Assembly (NCBI RefSeq): GCF_021134715.1
Contig: NC_060022.1
Coordinates: 3,911,001 to 3,975,000, forward strand
Source of the DNA: Daphnia pulex
Taxonomy: Eukaryota; Arthropoda; Branchiopoda; Diplostraca; Daphniidae
Direction: 5' to 3'
Length of the DNA stretch: 64,000 bases
A program made the position numbers and the translations under genes. Under the pieces are notes generated by a model that saw only the letters and a list, made by a program, of their open reading frames with translations, searched no databases and was not told the origin of the DNA. Shown here one piece after another: positions 1-11,828 of the stretch (positions within the stretch are counted from its first letter, which is position 1; each line of letters opens with the position of its first letter).

Positions 1-1
1 G

Positions 2-1054
2 AAGATAAAACACGAAAAGAGCGAACCTATCAAGGAAGGTGAACCAGAAGAAGAAGACGAAGGTGAAAACGAAGAGGAAGAAAACGAAGAATCCGAGGAA
101 GGAGATTCAGATGAAGATTCCGAAGAAGAAGAATCCAAAGGAAAAGAGAGAAAAAAGACCAAAATTGAATCCGAAGAGGAAGGTACTGATCATCACAAAG
201 AAGATGCTGGTAAAATTAAATTCCCCAAACATCAGCCTCCTGCAGAAATTCCAACTCGTTCCAGGACTTTTGTTGCACCTGCTGCTGCTGCTTCACCTGT
301 CGCTCAGCCGGACAAGACTCGAGAGCCAAAATGGTATTTCAACTCGCCAAACTCACAATCGACCGACGTACAACCTAAAGCTAAAGTAGAAAGCCCGAAA
401 TTTGATTTCACCGAAACCTCGACCCGTGCCGCCGTCCATCATCAAGTCTGGTCCTCCTCGGCCAGGCCCGTTGCCAAATCGGTTGCAGTTGAAACTCGTC
501 CAGCGACGACCCGTCCGACGGATGTTACTCCATCCGACACGCGCAAGCCTCATCATCCTAAATGGTTTTTCAACACAGCCAAGGAAAAATCGTCTGCTGC
601 TGATGGATCAACTAAAATAGAAAGCCCCAAACCGACAGCCATCTTTGAAATTCCGACTCGAAAAGCTGCTGCTGCCGCCATTTCAATCCCGTCTTGGCCA
701 CCATCCATTACCACGGCGAAGCCCGCATCACCGGTGGTTGCATCCAACGAGCCCGCTGATTTCTCTCACTCGGACAACCGCAGGTCTCATTCTCACTGGT
801 ATTTCAATACGCCGTCAAAGCCTTCTGATGGATTCGCTAAGAAAGAAAGCAATAGCAAACCGGCTGCCATTGAAATTCCGACCCGTAACGGACGACCTGC
901 TGGCTCGTCCCATCATGCCACTCAGCATCCGTGGACTCCGTCCAGCAGCAACTGGCCAGTGGCTTCGGTGCCCGTTTACAAGCCCGTGCTGGAAGTAACT
1001 CCGCCTCCCCCTCGCAAGCAATACCCCAGATGGTTTTTCAATATTAAAAGTTAA
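2..1054 (+). CDS. C-terminal part of an acidic, repeat-containing protein (partial, 5' end outside window)
   Basis: The frame is open from the window edge to the TAA at 1052-1054 (351 codons, no intron needed), so the start lies upstream. The first ~75 residues are a Glu/Asp/Lys-rich, KEKE-like tract. The rest is Pro/Ser/Thr-rich, low in hydrophobics and probably disordered. It contains a tandem repeat of 77-78 residues: the Trp codons of a [PH]-[KHR]-W-[YF]-F-N motif lie at nt 332, 563, 797 and 1031. Between them recurs a second motif, EIPTR (as AEIPTR, FEIPTR, IEIPTR). The protein ends shortly after the last copy (WFFNIKS). No catalytic domain, signal peptide or membrane segment is visible, and I do not recognise the family. 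A scaffold, cuticular or nuclear role cannot be decided from sequence. Confidence 0.8.
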   Translation, partial: KIKHEKSEPIKEGEPEEEDEGENEEEENEESEEGDSDEDSEEEESKGKERKKTKIESEEEGTDHHKEDAGKIKFPKHQPPAEIPTRSRTFVAPAAAASPVAQPDKTREPKWYFNSPNSQSTDVQPKAKVESPKFDFTETSTRAAVHHQVWSSSARPVAKSVAVETRPATTRPTDVTPSDTRKPHHPKWFFNTAKEKSSAADGSTKIESPKPTAIFEIPTRKAAAAAISIPSWPPSITTAKPASPVVASNEPADFSHSDNRRSHSHWYFNTPSKPSDGFAKKESNSKPAAIEIPTRNGRPAGSSHHATQHPWTPSSSNWPVASVPVYKPVLEVTPPPPRKQYPRWFFNIKS

Positions 1055-3373
1055 GATCACTCCAAGGTGAAATTGACCGTCAGAAATTCAATTATGTCAC
1101 TGAAAATCGGAAGAATAAAATTGCCTTAGTTAATTCGGAAATATTCAAGTGTCTTTCTAGATAGGTGACTTCGTGTGAGCATTTTAATTTATTTTAACGT
1201 AAAAAAGTGCATGTCAAAGACTACATATTGCGATTAAAAATTACTCAATTATTCCACATTTTACGTATGAACCTGCTGGTCCAAAACAGTTGGTCGAAAA
1301 GAATCTGCGGGTTACTAATTTTTACTTTTATCTTGACTATAATAGGAGGGCACAGTGTACTTGATGAGACGAATAATTTGATAAAATAATCCGGATTCGT
1401 TCGTAGTTGTCAAGCGCGGGTGAGAAAACCGCTTTTATCGCTTTTGAGTTGTTTGGATTTAGGGGTCGATTTAGGATTTAGGTGGTCGATTCAGTTTCTA
1501 TCGATATCTTAGCATGGCTAATTAGAATATTAGTGTCGTCTGCTGACTGCTTTCGTTTTGTTAATTTGTTCAGTTCAGTTGGTTCAGTCTTTTTTCTTCA
1601 GTGTTCGAAAATGAGACGAAGGTATACGATGCTTTAAGAGTAAGACAATAATAAAACAATTAACAAAGGAAAGAAAACGATCACTATTTTGGAAACATAC
1701 ACGTGGCTGCACGAAAAATGAAATTACAAAAATGTGATTGTCGTGTGAACTCTGTGTTGTCGCGGCTCTTTATGGAATAGTTTGATACACACTTCATGCC
1801 ATGTTCCATGCTGTTAAGCAGGTAGCTGGAAAGATAAAACCAAGTTATGGGAGCTTAAATAGAAGAGAAATCTATTCCAAATGTGTGAAATTTAGTTTCT
1901 GACTATAGCTTTTATCATGTTGATGCCGTGTTGATGCATGTGGCAGTTTTGTTTGCTCTATGTAACTTTTTTCCTTTTTGCAGATTTGAGGTCTGAGCCA
2001 ACCATCATAACCACAACTCCACAAGATATTCAAGTTCACAACAGGAAATGCAAGTTTTGCTGATGTTGACCTGTCGCCAGCAGCAATCTCACTATCACTT
2101 AATGATTGGTAATGATTTTCGCTATTTTTATTACTGTGACCTGCAAGATAAATATTTTAATGATGCGTGGCTTGCTTGAATGCAGTGAAATCTTAAATTC
2201 TCCTGTTAATTCACCATAGGATTTACCCACTATCTTGTTTACAACTTTTGCTTACTTGTTGTTTCTGCAACAAAACAAATATCGTAATCCATTTTTTAAT
2301 TTTTAATTTAGATGCACAGTATCCGGTTTGATTGGAGACAACTACCGAGGCCGAGTTACGTATCTCTTATCTCCCTTTCTTCAAATCCCCGCTGTCCTCG
2401 TGTACGTCCATGTGAGTGTGGGTGTATTCACGAGGACCTGGGATTTTCGTATCCCGCCTGTTGGTCGATTCAACTTCTCTGGAGATGGATGGAACCGTGT
2501 GGATGCCTGGCCGTATTTCCCAGGCTTTAAGGTAGGAAAAAAGTATCCTTTATTCTTCTTTTCTGATTATTTGGTGGCGTTGTATATTTTTCTTGACGTA
2601 GTATGGAGTACGATTATTCCTGAGCTAGTCGCTTGTCTGGCACTGTTTTCTCTTGCCGTTTTTTGTTGACTCAGTATATAAGGGCTCATTTGTAGTACTG
2701 TAGGTCAGGCCCGGTTTCGTACCTCACAACTTTGTCTGTGGGTACAAACAATCAAATTCAAAAATATTTTAACGTTAACACAAGCGAAGTGCATGAAAAA
2801 ATTTTACGACCAGTGTAGGGACTTGCCGGCACCTTCTCGTTCAATTTACATTTCACACAAGCTAGGTGTTGACCTGCTGGACCGTAGATCTATCACTAAA
2901 AAAAAGGTTGATGTACAAGGATGCTATGTTTTCAGATTTTCCCACGTTCTATGTACTATGTACATCTCTCAAATGCACTCATTAGGTAGTATATAGAAAG
3001 TCATCGTTTGGACTTGACCCACAAATTCTGGAATCAGGCCGGATGCATACATTGATGAGATTGATGAGTCCCGCGATGACAGCATGATGAGAGACTTCCC
3101 CAAGGTTAACGAGACTTTCTTGGAGTAGGCGGTGAAATTCGTGATGAGTGAGCGCGCGTGTGTGAAGGTAAACTGTGTTAAATCGGGACGACCCGAAAAA
3201 AAAGGGTCATCACGGCGCTGCAAGGGGGGAAATAAAAGCCCAGCAACTAAACAATGGATCTTTCAAAGTGATGGCGTGCATTCTATTTTTATTCGATTTT
3301 AATTAGAGACGTAATACGTAAAAATTAAATGGTGTAAATTGAATTGAAGGTGTGAATTGGCTGGAGGGTGCGG
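1055..3373. other. Intergenic region with a possible non-coding transcript
   Basis: No convincing protein gene lies between the repeat protein and the 3' end of the peroxidase. AT-rich DNA contains a block with repeated arthropod initiator-like TCAG steps around 1570-1600 and a few exon-like pieces described separately. Short open frames on both strands have no recognisable domain. Confidence 0.5.
1572..2530 (+). ncRNA. Possible spliced transcript, coding capacity unclear
   Basis: Three exon-like blocks have sensible splice signals: ~1572-1621 (donor AG|GTATAC), 1984-2108 (acceptor TTTTTGCAG, donor TTG|GTAATG) and 2312-2530 (acceptor TTTAATTTAG, donor AAG|GTAGG). Joining them leaves only a peptide of about 27 residues from an ATG in block 2; the other frames stop at the junctions. 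Block 3 alone has a longer open frame (from 2328), with hydrophobic stretches but no motif I recognise. This could be a long non-coding RNA, a 5' UTR of a longer gene, or chance. Confidence is low. Confidence 0.2.
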
Positions 3374-6300
3374 TTACAATAACAACTTGGCGCTGAACAG
3401 TGCGATTAGAATAATTGACGGCGTAACGACAGTGGCTTTGCTGGTGGGGGCAGTAGCATTAGGATCCTTCCACATGTCCAAGTTTATCGATGGGATGATG
3501 CTACACTGTTGTTTACCGTTGTCACTACGATTCAAACGTCATCTTTTAAATCCTTGTATGGCTATTTTACGAATTTTCTTTTTTACCTTATCGGGGCTCG
3601 GAAAACATTTGGCTGGATAGTGTTTATATCTCCGTTGTTGTTGTCGCACATGATTCGAGCCAAACTGGCTGATTTTCGAATCTCGTCATATTGCCCTGTT
3701 AATTCAATTAGAATTCGCAATGGGAACAGCATGGAAAAGACTAGAAACTATAATTATTACCTGTTGACAACGAACTGATTTGATTTGTGACATCGTAGAA
3801 ATAGCGATCGTTGTTCTTAATGATGGCGAATTGGTTGGCTATAATACAGAGTGCCGTGGGTCCTAGCACAGATCCGGCAACAGGTTTCGAGGACTCGGAA
3901 AGGCAGCCGATGTACAAGTCGATATCGTCAACCGAATCGTAAACTGATTTCAGGTTATCAATCGTCTTTAAATGCAAACGAAATACGTAATTAAAATTTT
4001 GCGAAATTTCTTGAATTCCTTAATTAAAAAAAAAATGAACCTGTTGCTCGATTTCGTTTGAGAGATCTTCGAATGAAGCTGCTTTCGACAGACCACAAAA
4101 GGCTCGAACGGTATTGTAGTCCGGAATTCCGTGTTCTCTACCTCGTTGCACGTTGAGCGACACCAAATCCATTCCAAAACCATTCGACCCCCTATTACCG
4201 TTCGTCCGGACATAAAAAACGTTTTTTAAAAAAATTACCAGGTTGTAAATTTTGTTTTCTAAACTTACTTGAATAGAAGATTAGTTAATTGGGATGTGTA
4301 TTCAACGTCTACGCTGGACGGAACTTGTTTAGTTAGACCACGTATGGCATTGTCAATGAATCCCGGTTGGGGCACCATGGAAGAGTTGAAGAAGGAGTTG
4401 CTCAGCGTGAAACTTTGATCGGTGACCTCTTGATTGTTTTCGTCATAAAGACTGCGCAAGTAATTAGGAATTTAGAACACAAATTAATTAGGGGAAAAGT
4501 GCAATCTTACACTAGAGATCCTTGAACTTGAGAATGACCGATGCGGAAGGCAGCGGCTGCGAATTCGTTCAATATCGAAGGATTGACAGCAGTTTCTTCG
4601 TTGTATTGAACTCCCACCGTCGACGGTTTCAATTTAAAGTCCTCCATTGCCTTTTCGCCTATGAGTTTAGAGTGTAAAGATAACAATACGCGGCTTCTGG
4701 AGACATTTGTAATCGATCGTTTGTAATGATATACCTAGCATGGCGGGTAAATATTCGTTGTACGTAATGTGTTGTAGTTCCGCAACGACAATGCGTCGAG
4801 TCTCTTGAAAGAGTGTCTCTTCGTCCCACAGAGGATTGAGTTTTTTCAGAGCTCTGGCGATTCTATTGTGTTCGCGCATCATTAACGTGTGTATGATGGT
4901 CAACTGCGGATTCTCAAGGGCTCTGGCGTCACCTGAAAATAACCGAATTTATACTGTCGGTATAAACAAGAATGTTAGAAATAAAATACCGGCGAAATAG
5001 CAAGTAGAGCAGCCGGGCCTGAGAGGTAACAATTCCTTGCCATCAGTGGTCGAGTATTTTAGCAGACCCTCCTCTCCAACTCTCAAATTATTTAATTCGG
5101 ATAAAGAGCTTCCATAAACCATTGATCCGTCCAGCCAGTGAGTTATGCTGTTCAACTATTGCCGAAAGACAACCCAAACATGTAGCTCATCGATTGCCCA
5201 TAGAGTAACAAGCTAATTTTGTGAGCTTACCTGTTCAGCGTGTCCCAAAGTGCAGCTGTAATCACCTCCGATGTGTGTACGAACGAACGTCATGCAAGTC
5301 TGGTTATACTGACTGTAAAATCTATCGTCTTCTGGGATGTGAATCGGCAAACAAAACGGATGAAGGAGTTCGGCGTCTAAGGGCCCCCCGCTGGTTACGT
5401 TGCAGCACTGAGGGGTTTTTCCATCCGCTTTTTATAATTTGTAATTTTATTAGGGATAGAGTTCATCTTTAGCGGCAAACAACTTTTATTTATTTTTCTC
5501 TCTTACCTGAAGTAAAAGAAGAAGACTTGGTCATATCGTGGGTAATGAACTGCCCCCACGTCATCAGAACCAAAGTGTAATCGTCTGAAGTTCTAGTGGG
5601 CCGTTGGATGACTGTTGTGCTAATGACACGGGGACTTGTCAGTTCGGTACCGTTAACCGCTTTCCGTGGCTCATAAACACCTTTGAATCAATCATTCAAG
5701 TGAAATAACACGGTCTAATAGTAACAATCACAGACTGTTTTAACGTGTATTACCGTCGGCGTATGCGTTGGGCAATATGCGCTGAAAAGGTGTGTTCGCT
5801 TTTCCCCATTGCGGATGGACTTGGTTATGGCACGACCCGTCAATAGGTTGGTATTTGCTGGGCGCTGAGCAGGTGGTAGAATCTGGGCAGGAAGCCTTCA
5901 GGTCCGTGTTTGCCAACGAAAAAAGTGGGAGTTCTCTTCTGGCCTCGTCTGCGCTCCAATTAAATCTATGAATGCACAGCTTAGATATTAGTATTGAAAT
6001 GGGAAAACGTAATGGAGCTAGTATATTCTAGGAAGTTTTTATTTTCTATTACAGCAAGGTACATCCATACTTAGCTTTCACTAGAGATGATGCAGCCAGG
6101 ATTCGACTCGCATTTAGGGTGGAGTCCCTTTGTTTCGATCCGGCGTCGGCAGATACCATAAGCGAGTGCAAATGAGCTGATGTGCCACGGTTGACCGTCA
6201 ACCCCTTAGCCAATAAACGACGTTCGAGTTCCAACATGGATTCCACTTGGGCCAGAGCCTCTGAAGCGATTTCTTGCAAGTTGGTCGTTTTTGGAACGTC

Positions 6301-6477
6301 ATTCTGGAAAACATTTTAATGAAAAAGAACGTGAATCTACTTGTATTTAGCGATTTGAATTCGCACAGAATTTAACCAAAAAACTAGCGTAATTGAATAA
6401 CTTACCGAAAACGCCATTGTAGATAATAAGGATGAAGAGATTGCCAATAGCAACCAAGAAGTTATGAGTTTCGCCAT
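3374..6477 (-). CDS. Secreted animal heme peroxidase with hydrophobic C-terminal tail
   Basis: Thirteen exons join in phase to 732 aa: 6477-6406, 6303-6071, 5965-5754, 5680-5507, 5427-5231, 5155-4990, 4932-4735, 4658-4511, 4451-4269, 4191-4041, 3965-3761, 3695-3587, 3524-3374. Residues 1-~23 form a signal peptide ([20 protein letters not shown]). Family hallmarks are present: IDGSCHN near the start of the domain; distal WGQFITHD (Gln216, His220, Asp221); the Ca2+-loop [14 protein letters not shown] (Arg355 and Glu358, equivalent to the catalytic Arg/Glu of myeloperoxidase); proximal His459 in [22 protein letters not shown]; and DDIDLYIG. These fit an active H2O2-dependent oxidase of the chorion-peroxidase/peroxinectin group. 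The last ~20 residues are hydrophobic after a Pro/Thr-rich spacer, suggesting a GPI signal or tail anchor; that is inference. Substrate is unknown; cuticle or chorion cross-linking and immunity are usual roles. Confidence 0.92.
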
Positions 6478-7142
6478 GGCACAAATTGAATTGTTGGTTT
6501 GGCAGTACGATTTGAATTCTTTTATCGCCCAAACTCTCCATTTATAGTAAAACAAAGTCCTATCCTCAACAGCACATCCTAATTGTGATTGTAAAAATTC
6601 GGTATGTAGCTGGCTGGCGTCATATAGCTCTAAACGTCAAGATCAGATCAAAGGTTCGGTTGAGTTGTTGACACAATCACTCTTCCATTTATTCGAGCAA
6701 AAAAAAAAAAAGAAAATTAAACGCCAGGATAATGTTATTCAGCAAACAACTTTTATCACTTAATCTTACGTGCTCATGACGCAGTGACAAGTGTAAACTT
6801 GGATGAGGAAAAAATGTAGTTGAGTTATGGGGGTTTTACGTCGGTCAATTATAGGTTTGCGGTGATAAAAAAAGTAAATTTAAAACGACGCATTAGGCTG
6901 TAAAAAAACAGGTGTTCGAAATAATAAACTAATGATTGGACTCGGTAGTTTTTCAACAATAGATAACAGAGGCAAACAATTAAAGGTCCAGACAGAATTA
7001 CCGAATGCATAAACGGGGAAATTTTGACGTGTTGACATGTTTTTCTTTATCGTATTCTTGTTGGACAAGCCCATTTTTCCTCAACAGATATTTTCACCTA
7101 CAGCCGTGAATGTGTGTGTTTTATTTTAGTGTGGAATCAGAA
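6478..7142. other. Divergent upstream region of peroxidase and BTB gene
   Basis: This stretch separates the peroxidase start (-) from the BTB gene start (+). A splice acceptor (TTTATTTTAG ending at 7129) lies 13 bp before the BTB ATG, so that gene probably has an untranslated 5' exon further upstream. I could not assign a core promoter with confidence. Confidence 0.5.
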
Positions 7143-8150
7143 ATGTCTGAAAAATATCTGGTCGTGTCAGATAGCATGCGTAGTGGATTGTTTCGTATCC
7201 ACTGGATTCTGGAAGATGCCACGGAGGAGACGGAGGAGGATGTACGAATCTACAAGAAAAAGTTCCAGCTGAATGGATCTCAGCCCGGCCGAGTTTACAC
7301 TATCACGTACGAGTACAGTCGCCGTCGTGGGCCCGGAACCATTGCCGTCGAAGAGTCCGGATGCAGCAACTTTTCCGGATCGAAAAGAAAATATTTACCA
7401 GAACAAGAAGAGAAATCGAACGAATTGGCAGACGTTAACCGTTCTAAGGTAAAAGCATCTCAGAAACCGATTTGCATGTGGATTTACCTTGGATCAGATT
7501 CCAGTGAAATCAAACTGGTTGAAAATTCCGACAAATGGGAACGAACAGTTTTGTGCTTTCCGAATCCGTCCGAAGTCGTTATACTTTGGGTGGATTTTGG
7601 CACAAGCCATTCGTTCGAAAACACCATTTTCAAAGGATTGAAAGGCATGTTCGACAAACAAAGTCAATGCGACGTCCAATTCCAGTTGAAAGGCGACGAA
7701 ATGGTCGGCGCTCACACTGTTATCCTATCGGCCGTCAGTCCTGTGTTTGCCACAATGTTCGAGGAGTCGAAGGTACGCCAACTCAAGATAGACATCGAAG
7801 TGGACGTTTTCCGGCAGCTGTTGATCTACATGTATTCGGGCAACGCTCCTGATTTGAAGGAGGAGAACATGACTCAGAAACTTTGGGAAGTCGCTGCCAA
7901 GTATGAAGTAGAGACACTCAAGAGAGAATGCGTTGGCGTGCTGCTGGAACGGGTGAGAATCGACAATGCCATCCAGCTTCTGATTTGGAGCAACCTGCAC
8001 TCGATCCCGGAGCTTCTCGTCATCACCATCGAATTTCTGGCTGAACATTTTGAAGCACTCAGTTCCCGGCTTGAGTGGATTGATTTATTCGAAAATCAGC
8101 TGGGATTATATTTACTCATAGCAAAGCGCATACCCGTTCTTACTGTTTAA
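7143..8150 (+). CDS. MATH-like/BTB (SPOP/TDPOZ-type) protein
   Basis: One uninterrupted exon encodes 335 aa from the ATG at 7143. An ATG at 7110 is in frame but lies before a clear splice acceptor ending at 7129, so I reject it as start. Residues ~1-155 form a diverged beta-rich N-terminal region resembling a MATH domain and interrupted by a charged KRKYLPEQEEK insert. A BTB/POZ domain covers ~160-265 (QCDVQFQL, GAHTVILSAVSPVFATMF, YMYSG). A partial BACK-like helical region follows (LLIWSNLHS, FLAEHFEAL). Family knowledge: such proteins recruit substrates through MATH and bind CUL3 through BTB for ubiquitination. The substrate is unknown. An AATAAA at 8169-8174 is a likely polyadenylation signal. 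The MATH call is weaker than the BTB call. Confidence 0.85.
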   Translation: MSEKYLVVSDSMRSGLFRIHWILEDATEETEEDVRIYKKKFQLNGSQPGRVYTITYEYSRRRGPGTIAVEESGCSNFSGSKRKYLPEQEEKSNELADVNRSKVKASQKPICMWIYLGSDSSEIKLVENSDKWERTVLCFPNPSEVVILWVDFGTSHSFENTIFKGLKGMFDKQSQCDVQFQLKGDEMVGAHTVILSAVSPVFATMFEESKVRQLKIDIEVDVFRQLLIYMYSGNAPDLKEENMTQKLWEVAAKYEVETLKRECVGVLLERVRIDNAIQLLIWSNLHSIPELLVITIEFLAEHFEALSSRLEWIDLFENQLGLYLLIAKRIPVLTV

Positions 8151-8794
8151 AACGATGATCCATTTGAAAATAAAGGCCTTTAGTACAATTCTATATAACT
8201 TTTTTTTTCTGTTCGCAGCTTTATTACATAATAATTGTTTACATCCTTCACGTTTTTTCCCCCTTTTCCTTCCTCGACGGTTATTATAAATAAATTTTAT
8301 GATAAGCGAAGACAAGAGGGTTGGAAGAGTGCGACAATAATGTCACACTCTTTTGACGTAGTTATCTGTAGTTTATTTTGACAGGTGCAATTTCTCTTTG
8401 TTTGTCGTTTTTTATGGATACAAAATATGTGCAGTATATGTAGCGATGATGATGACCTTTATACCAGGCGCCAGGCGCTTTATTTGACTTCATCTGAAAC
8501 TGTATTTTATGACGTTGTTGCTTTTGATTAGGAAAGTTAAAGTCGGGTACAGGCTTAAGGAAATATATAACATTACCGAAGCGTTCGTCCGGGAGATTTT
8601 TGTTTATTCCTCGCGATAAAAGATTTTGATTAAATCGGGGCTGCACAACAATAAACAGGGGAATTTACCAAGACGCAGTAGAGACCATCAGTTCGTGCAG
8701 AATTAGTGCAATCATATCGATGCTTGCCTAACCACAGTGAGGTTCTTAAAAGATTATTGCACAATTCATCCCAAGGAAGCCAGAATCGATCAGA
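8151..8794. other. Intergenic, 5' region of adhesion GPCR 1
   Basis: Apart from the polyadenylation signal of the preceding gene, I see no gene here. Weak open frames on the minus strand have no recognisable domain. Confidence 0.5.
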
Positions 8795-11589
8795 ATGAAT
8801 TCCTGTCTCAAACTCATTGTGTTTTTGTATTGGGCGAGTAAGTCAAATTTAAATTTGAAATTTATCCCAATTTTAATTAGACTGTTACAAATCATTTCAA
8901 ATAAATCCTAATGTGTTCTTACTTTTACTCAATTAAACACGCTTAATAGGAATTATTAGCTGCCAAGTTAGCACTTCAAATTTCAAATACAAACAACTGC
9001 TTGTCTGTCCGGCCAAATGCGTCTCCGGATATTCACCGGATTATTGTTGGCCGGAAGCGCAGGCGGATAGCAAGTCCTCTGAGAACTGCCCACCCGGATT
9101 TATAGGAACAGCAACCTGGACCTGCGGTATTGATGGTCAATGGACGACTCTAACTCCCGATCTCAGGTAAAGATGCACTTGCTAAAAAATTTACTTTCAC
9201 AATCAAACTGTCATTCGCTTAAATTTAGTAACTGCGTCAATCCGATTGTTGGAAATTCTATCAACCATGCCAACGCCAATATCACGGATGGTGAAAATCC
9301 AAGCGAGTCATTGAATTTTCTCACCAAGGTCCTTAACGAAAACGAATTAGAATCCGGCAACATTGCCCAGCTCGATCAGACAATCCGTTTAGCTTTTGAC
9401 AAACAGACCGTTCTAATGACTGCCAATTCCGACTCGAATTCACGCGATTCGAGTAGTAAGGTTTTCGCCAAATCTGTGATTGACTTGTACGACATCATGT
9501 TTGTCAACGCAAAGGCGTTTTGGGGTTTGCCGTGGATTCTTCGTAGTGAGGCTGTCGATCGAGTGCAGAAGAACGTCGATGATACTTTATTTCTCCTGGC
9601 TGAAAATCTCATCGATGGGATTTATCAAAACTATGGACCAAATGTTAACCTACGTAAGCTGAAAATAGCAAAATCTAGCTATATTGGTGTTATTACTGTA
9701 TTAATGAATTAATGAATCATGTTGGACTCTTTGTCTCTTTGTCTATTTGTCACAGTTGTACAAGTGGAAAACAGACCTAAACTTTACTACTACGACAAAT
9801 CGTACACGTACGCAGCAGGTGGTAACGACCGAATGACTCTTCCAGCCGGATTCTCTTCAGCGGTCAACGACAACAACACTCTCCTCTATTGTTCCACTTT
9901 TCCTGCGTTCCAAAATATTCTCTACGGCGATGCGTTGACGTGAGTATACATACTCACGACAAATATTTATTTCAATTGGTCTACATTTCAGTATTTGTTT
10001 TTTTTTAGACAATTGATGTTGGAATCCAAACCGGTGAGGCAAGTCTTGGTGTCAAAGGTGGTCGGTGCCTCACTAGGTCAACCAAACGGAAGTAGTATTC
10101 ATTTAGCTGACGATCAAGCCGAGATCCTGTTGAGCACGTTGAATTTGGATGTCTACGACGTCGATGAGAAGAGCGTCAGATGCGCTTATTGGAATGTTTC
10201 GACTCAAGACTGGTCGTTTGACGGATGCGTTGTGGCTACCAATAGTAAATCCGTCATATCCACCACTCGCTGGTCAATACATTTTAATTCCCTGTCTTGA
10301 TTACAGATAAATCAGCCACTGTCTGCCGCTGCGATCATTTGACCAATTTTGCAGTTTTAATGGACATCAACGGCGTTTTTCAAAACCAAGTAATTTAGAG
10401 AAAATAAATTCAGATGCCTGACTTATAATTCAATCTAATGACTTTTATTTTTCAGACGACGTCCGCCCTGGATTACATCACAATAATCGGCGAAAGTATT
10501 TCAATCGTTTGTCTGACGCTGTCTCTCATTCCCTTTTACTGGGTGCGAACTTTGCGACGCGATTTCCGCTTTGTGGTTCACCGAAACCTCTGTTTAAACC
10601 TTCTCATCGCCGAAATTCTCTTGTTGGCCGGAATTGACGCTACTGCCAACCGGGATCTCTGCCTATCCATCGCCGTATTCCTGCACCTGTTTTTCCTGTG
10701 CGCTTTCAGCTGGATGTTTATCGAAGGTCTTTACATGTACATCATCATCACCAAAGTAACTTAGTTGTATATGTTTTTGATCGTACATGTAATTTTACTA
10801 AATATTTGGTTTCAAGGTTTTCAACGATAAAGGATTAAAACGCCGGATATACTACATCATCGGGTACGGAGTACCTGTTTTAACTGTTACCATTACTCTA
10901 GCCGTAACTAAAACGGAAGCTTACCTCGGCGATCCTTTTTCATAGTAAGTTCATTCCGTGTTAAGATAAAGTAACGATTACGCGACTTTTTACTTATTGT
11001 GGTACAGTTGCTGGTTGAGTTATGAAAATGGGGCAATATGGGCCTTTGCTGGACCGGTTGCAGCCGTTGTTTTGGTAAGTTTTCGTCAAAATTGATATAC
11101 AACTATGAAAAATGAATTATTGAGAGTAATAATTTTAGATGAACTTGGTGTTCCTAATATTGGTACTCTGTGTCACGTTCAAATCCATCCGCAGCACAAT
11201 CGGGAAAAAAGAGAATAAGCAAAACTTACGATGGATCATGGGATCGATTTCTCTCACTTTTATTCTGGGTATTACTTGGGTCTTTGGTTTCCTTTACTTC
11301 GGACAAGGCACCATGATATTTGCTTACGTATTCACCATCCTGAACTCCCTGCAAGGATTGTTCATTTTTATCACATTATGCGTGATGAACAAAAAAGTGC
11401 GCAAAGACTTGGTCAGGCAATTCGTCACTAGCCAGGTGAGCCATATAATTTGTGTTCCGTATTTTATAATTAGAGAATAAGTAGATTAATCCCGTTCCAC
11501 AGAGACTACAACGTGTGGCCCACCGCTTCAATATTGAGCTGAGCGACATGAATACAAACATTTCAACGGCAGTAAGAACCGAAACATGA
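8795..11589 (+). CDS. Adhesion G-protein-coupled receptor 1 (short ectodomain: HRM-GAIN/GPS-7TM)
   Basis: Eleven exons join in phase to 688 aa: 8795-8837, 8950-9166, 9229-9653, 9756-9939, 10009-10244, 10307-10389, 10456-10755, 10817-10944, 11008-11074, 11139-11435, 11503-11589. A short signal peptide (MNSCLKLIVFLYWA) leads into a Cys-rich hormone-receptor motif (CPAKCVSGY...TWTCGIDGQW, ~25-85). A GAIN domain with DDTLFLLAENL follows. The GPS (CAYWNVSTQDWSFDGC, then CRCDHLTNFAVLM) gives a predicted self-cleavage site His379-Leu380|Thr381. Seven membrane segments follow from ~396 (FYWVRTLRRDFRFVVHRNLC; GFLYFGQGTMIFAYVFTILNS). It resembles latrophilin-type adhesion receptors. Unlike its two paralogues at 26071-36828, it lacks the EGF-like and C-type-lectin exons: exon 2 corresponds only to the 3' part of their fused lectin/HRM exon. 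The ligand is unknown. Confidence 0.9.
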
Positions 11590-11828
11590 ACAAAAGTTAT
11601 AGACCAACAATCCCAAGCTCTTTCAACTATCGACCATACGATTTTTCTTAATTCGACGAAGTGTGAAGTATTTAAGACTGTGAAGTCTTGTCAATCATAA
11701 TGACAACAGATTTTTGGTTCTTATCTTGGTTGATTTTCACCCATTTTATTTTTGTTTCAATCGATTGAAAATAACTTACACTAACAATTTCTCCTTTTTT
11801 TTTTAAATATACGACTGATTATACCATA

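Noticed and set aside
3357..3778. Plus-strand open frames over 3.36-3.78 kb
   Set aside because: They are the antisense of the last three peroxidase exons, which join in phase on the minus strand and show family motifs.
7110..7142. Upstream in-frame ATG for the BTB gene
   Set aside because: A strong splice acceptor (ending 7129) lies between it and the downstream ATG, so the upstream codons are intronic.
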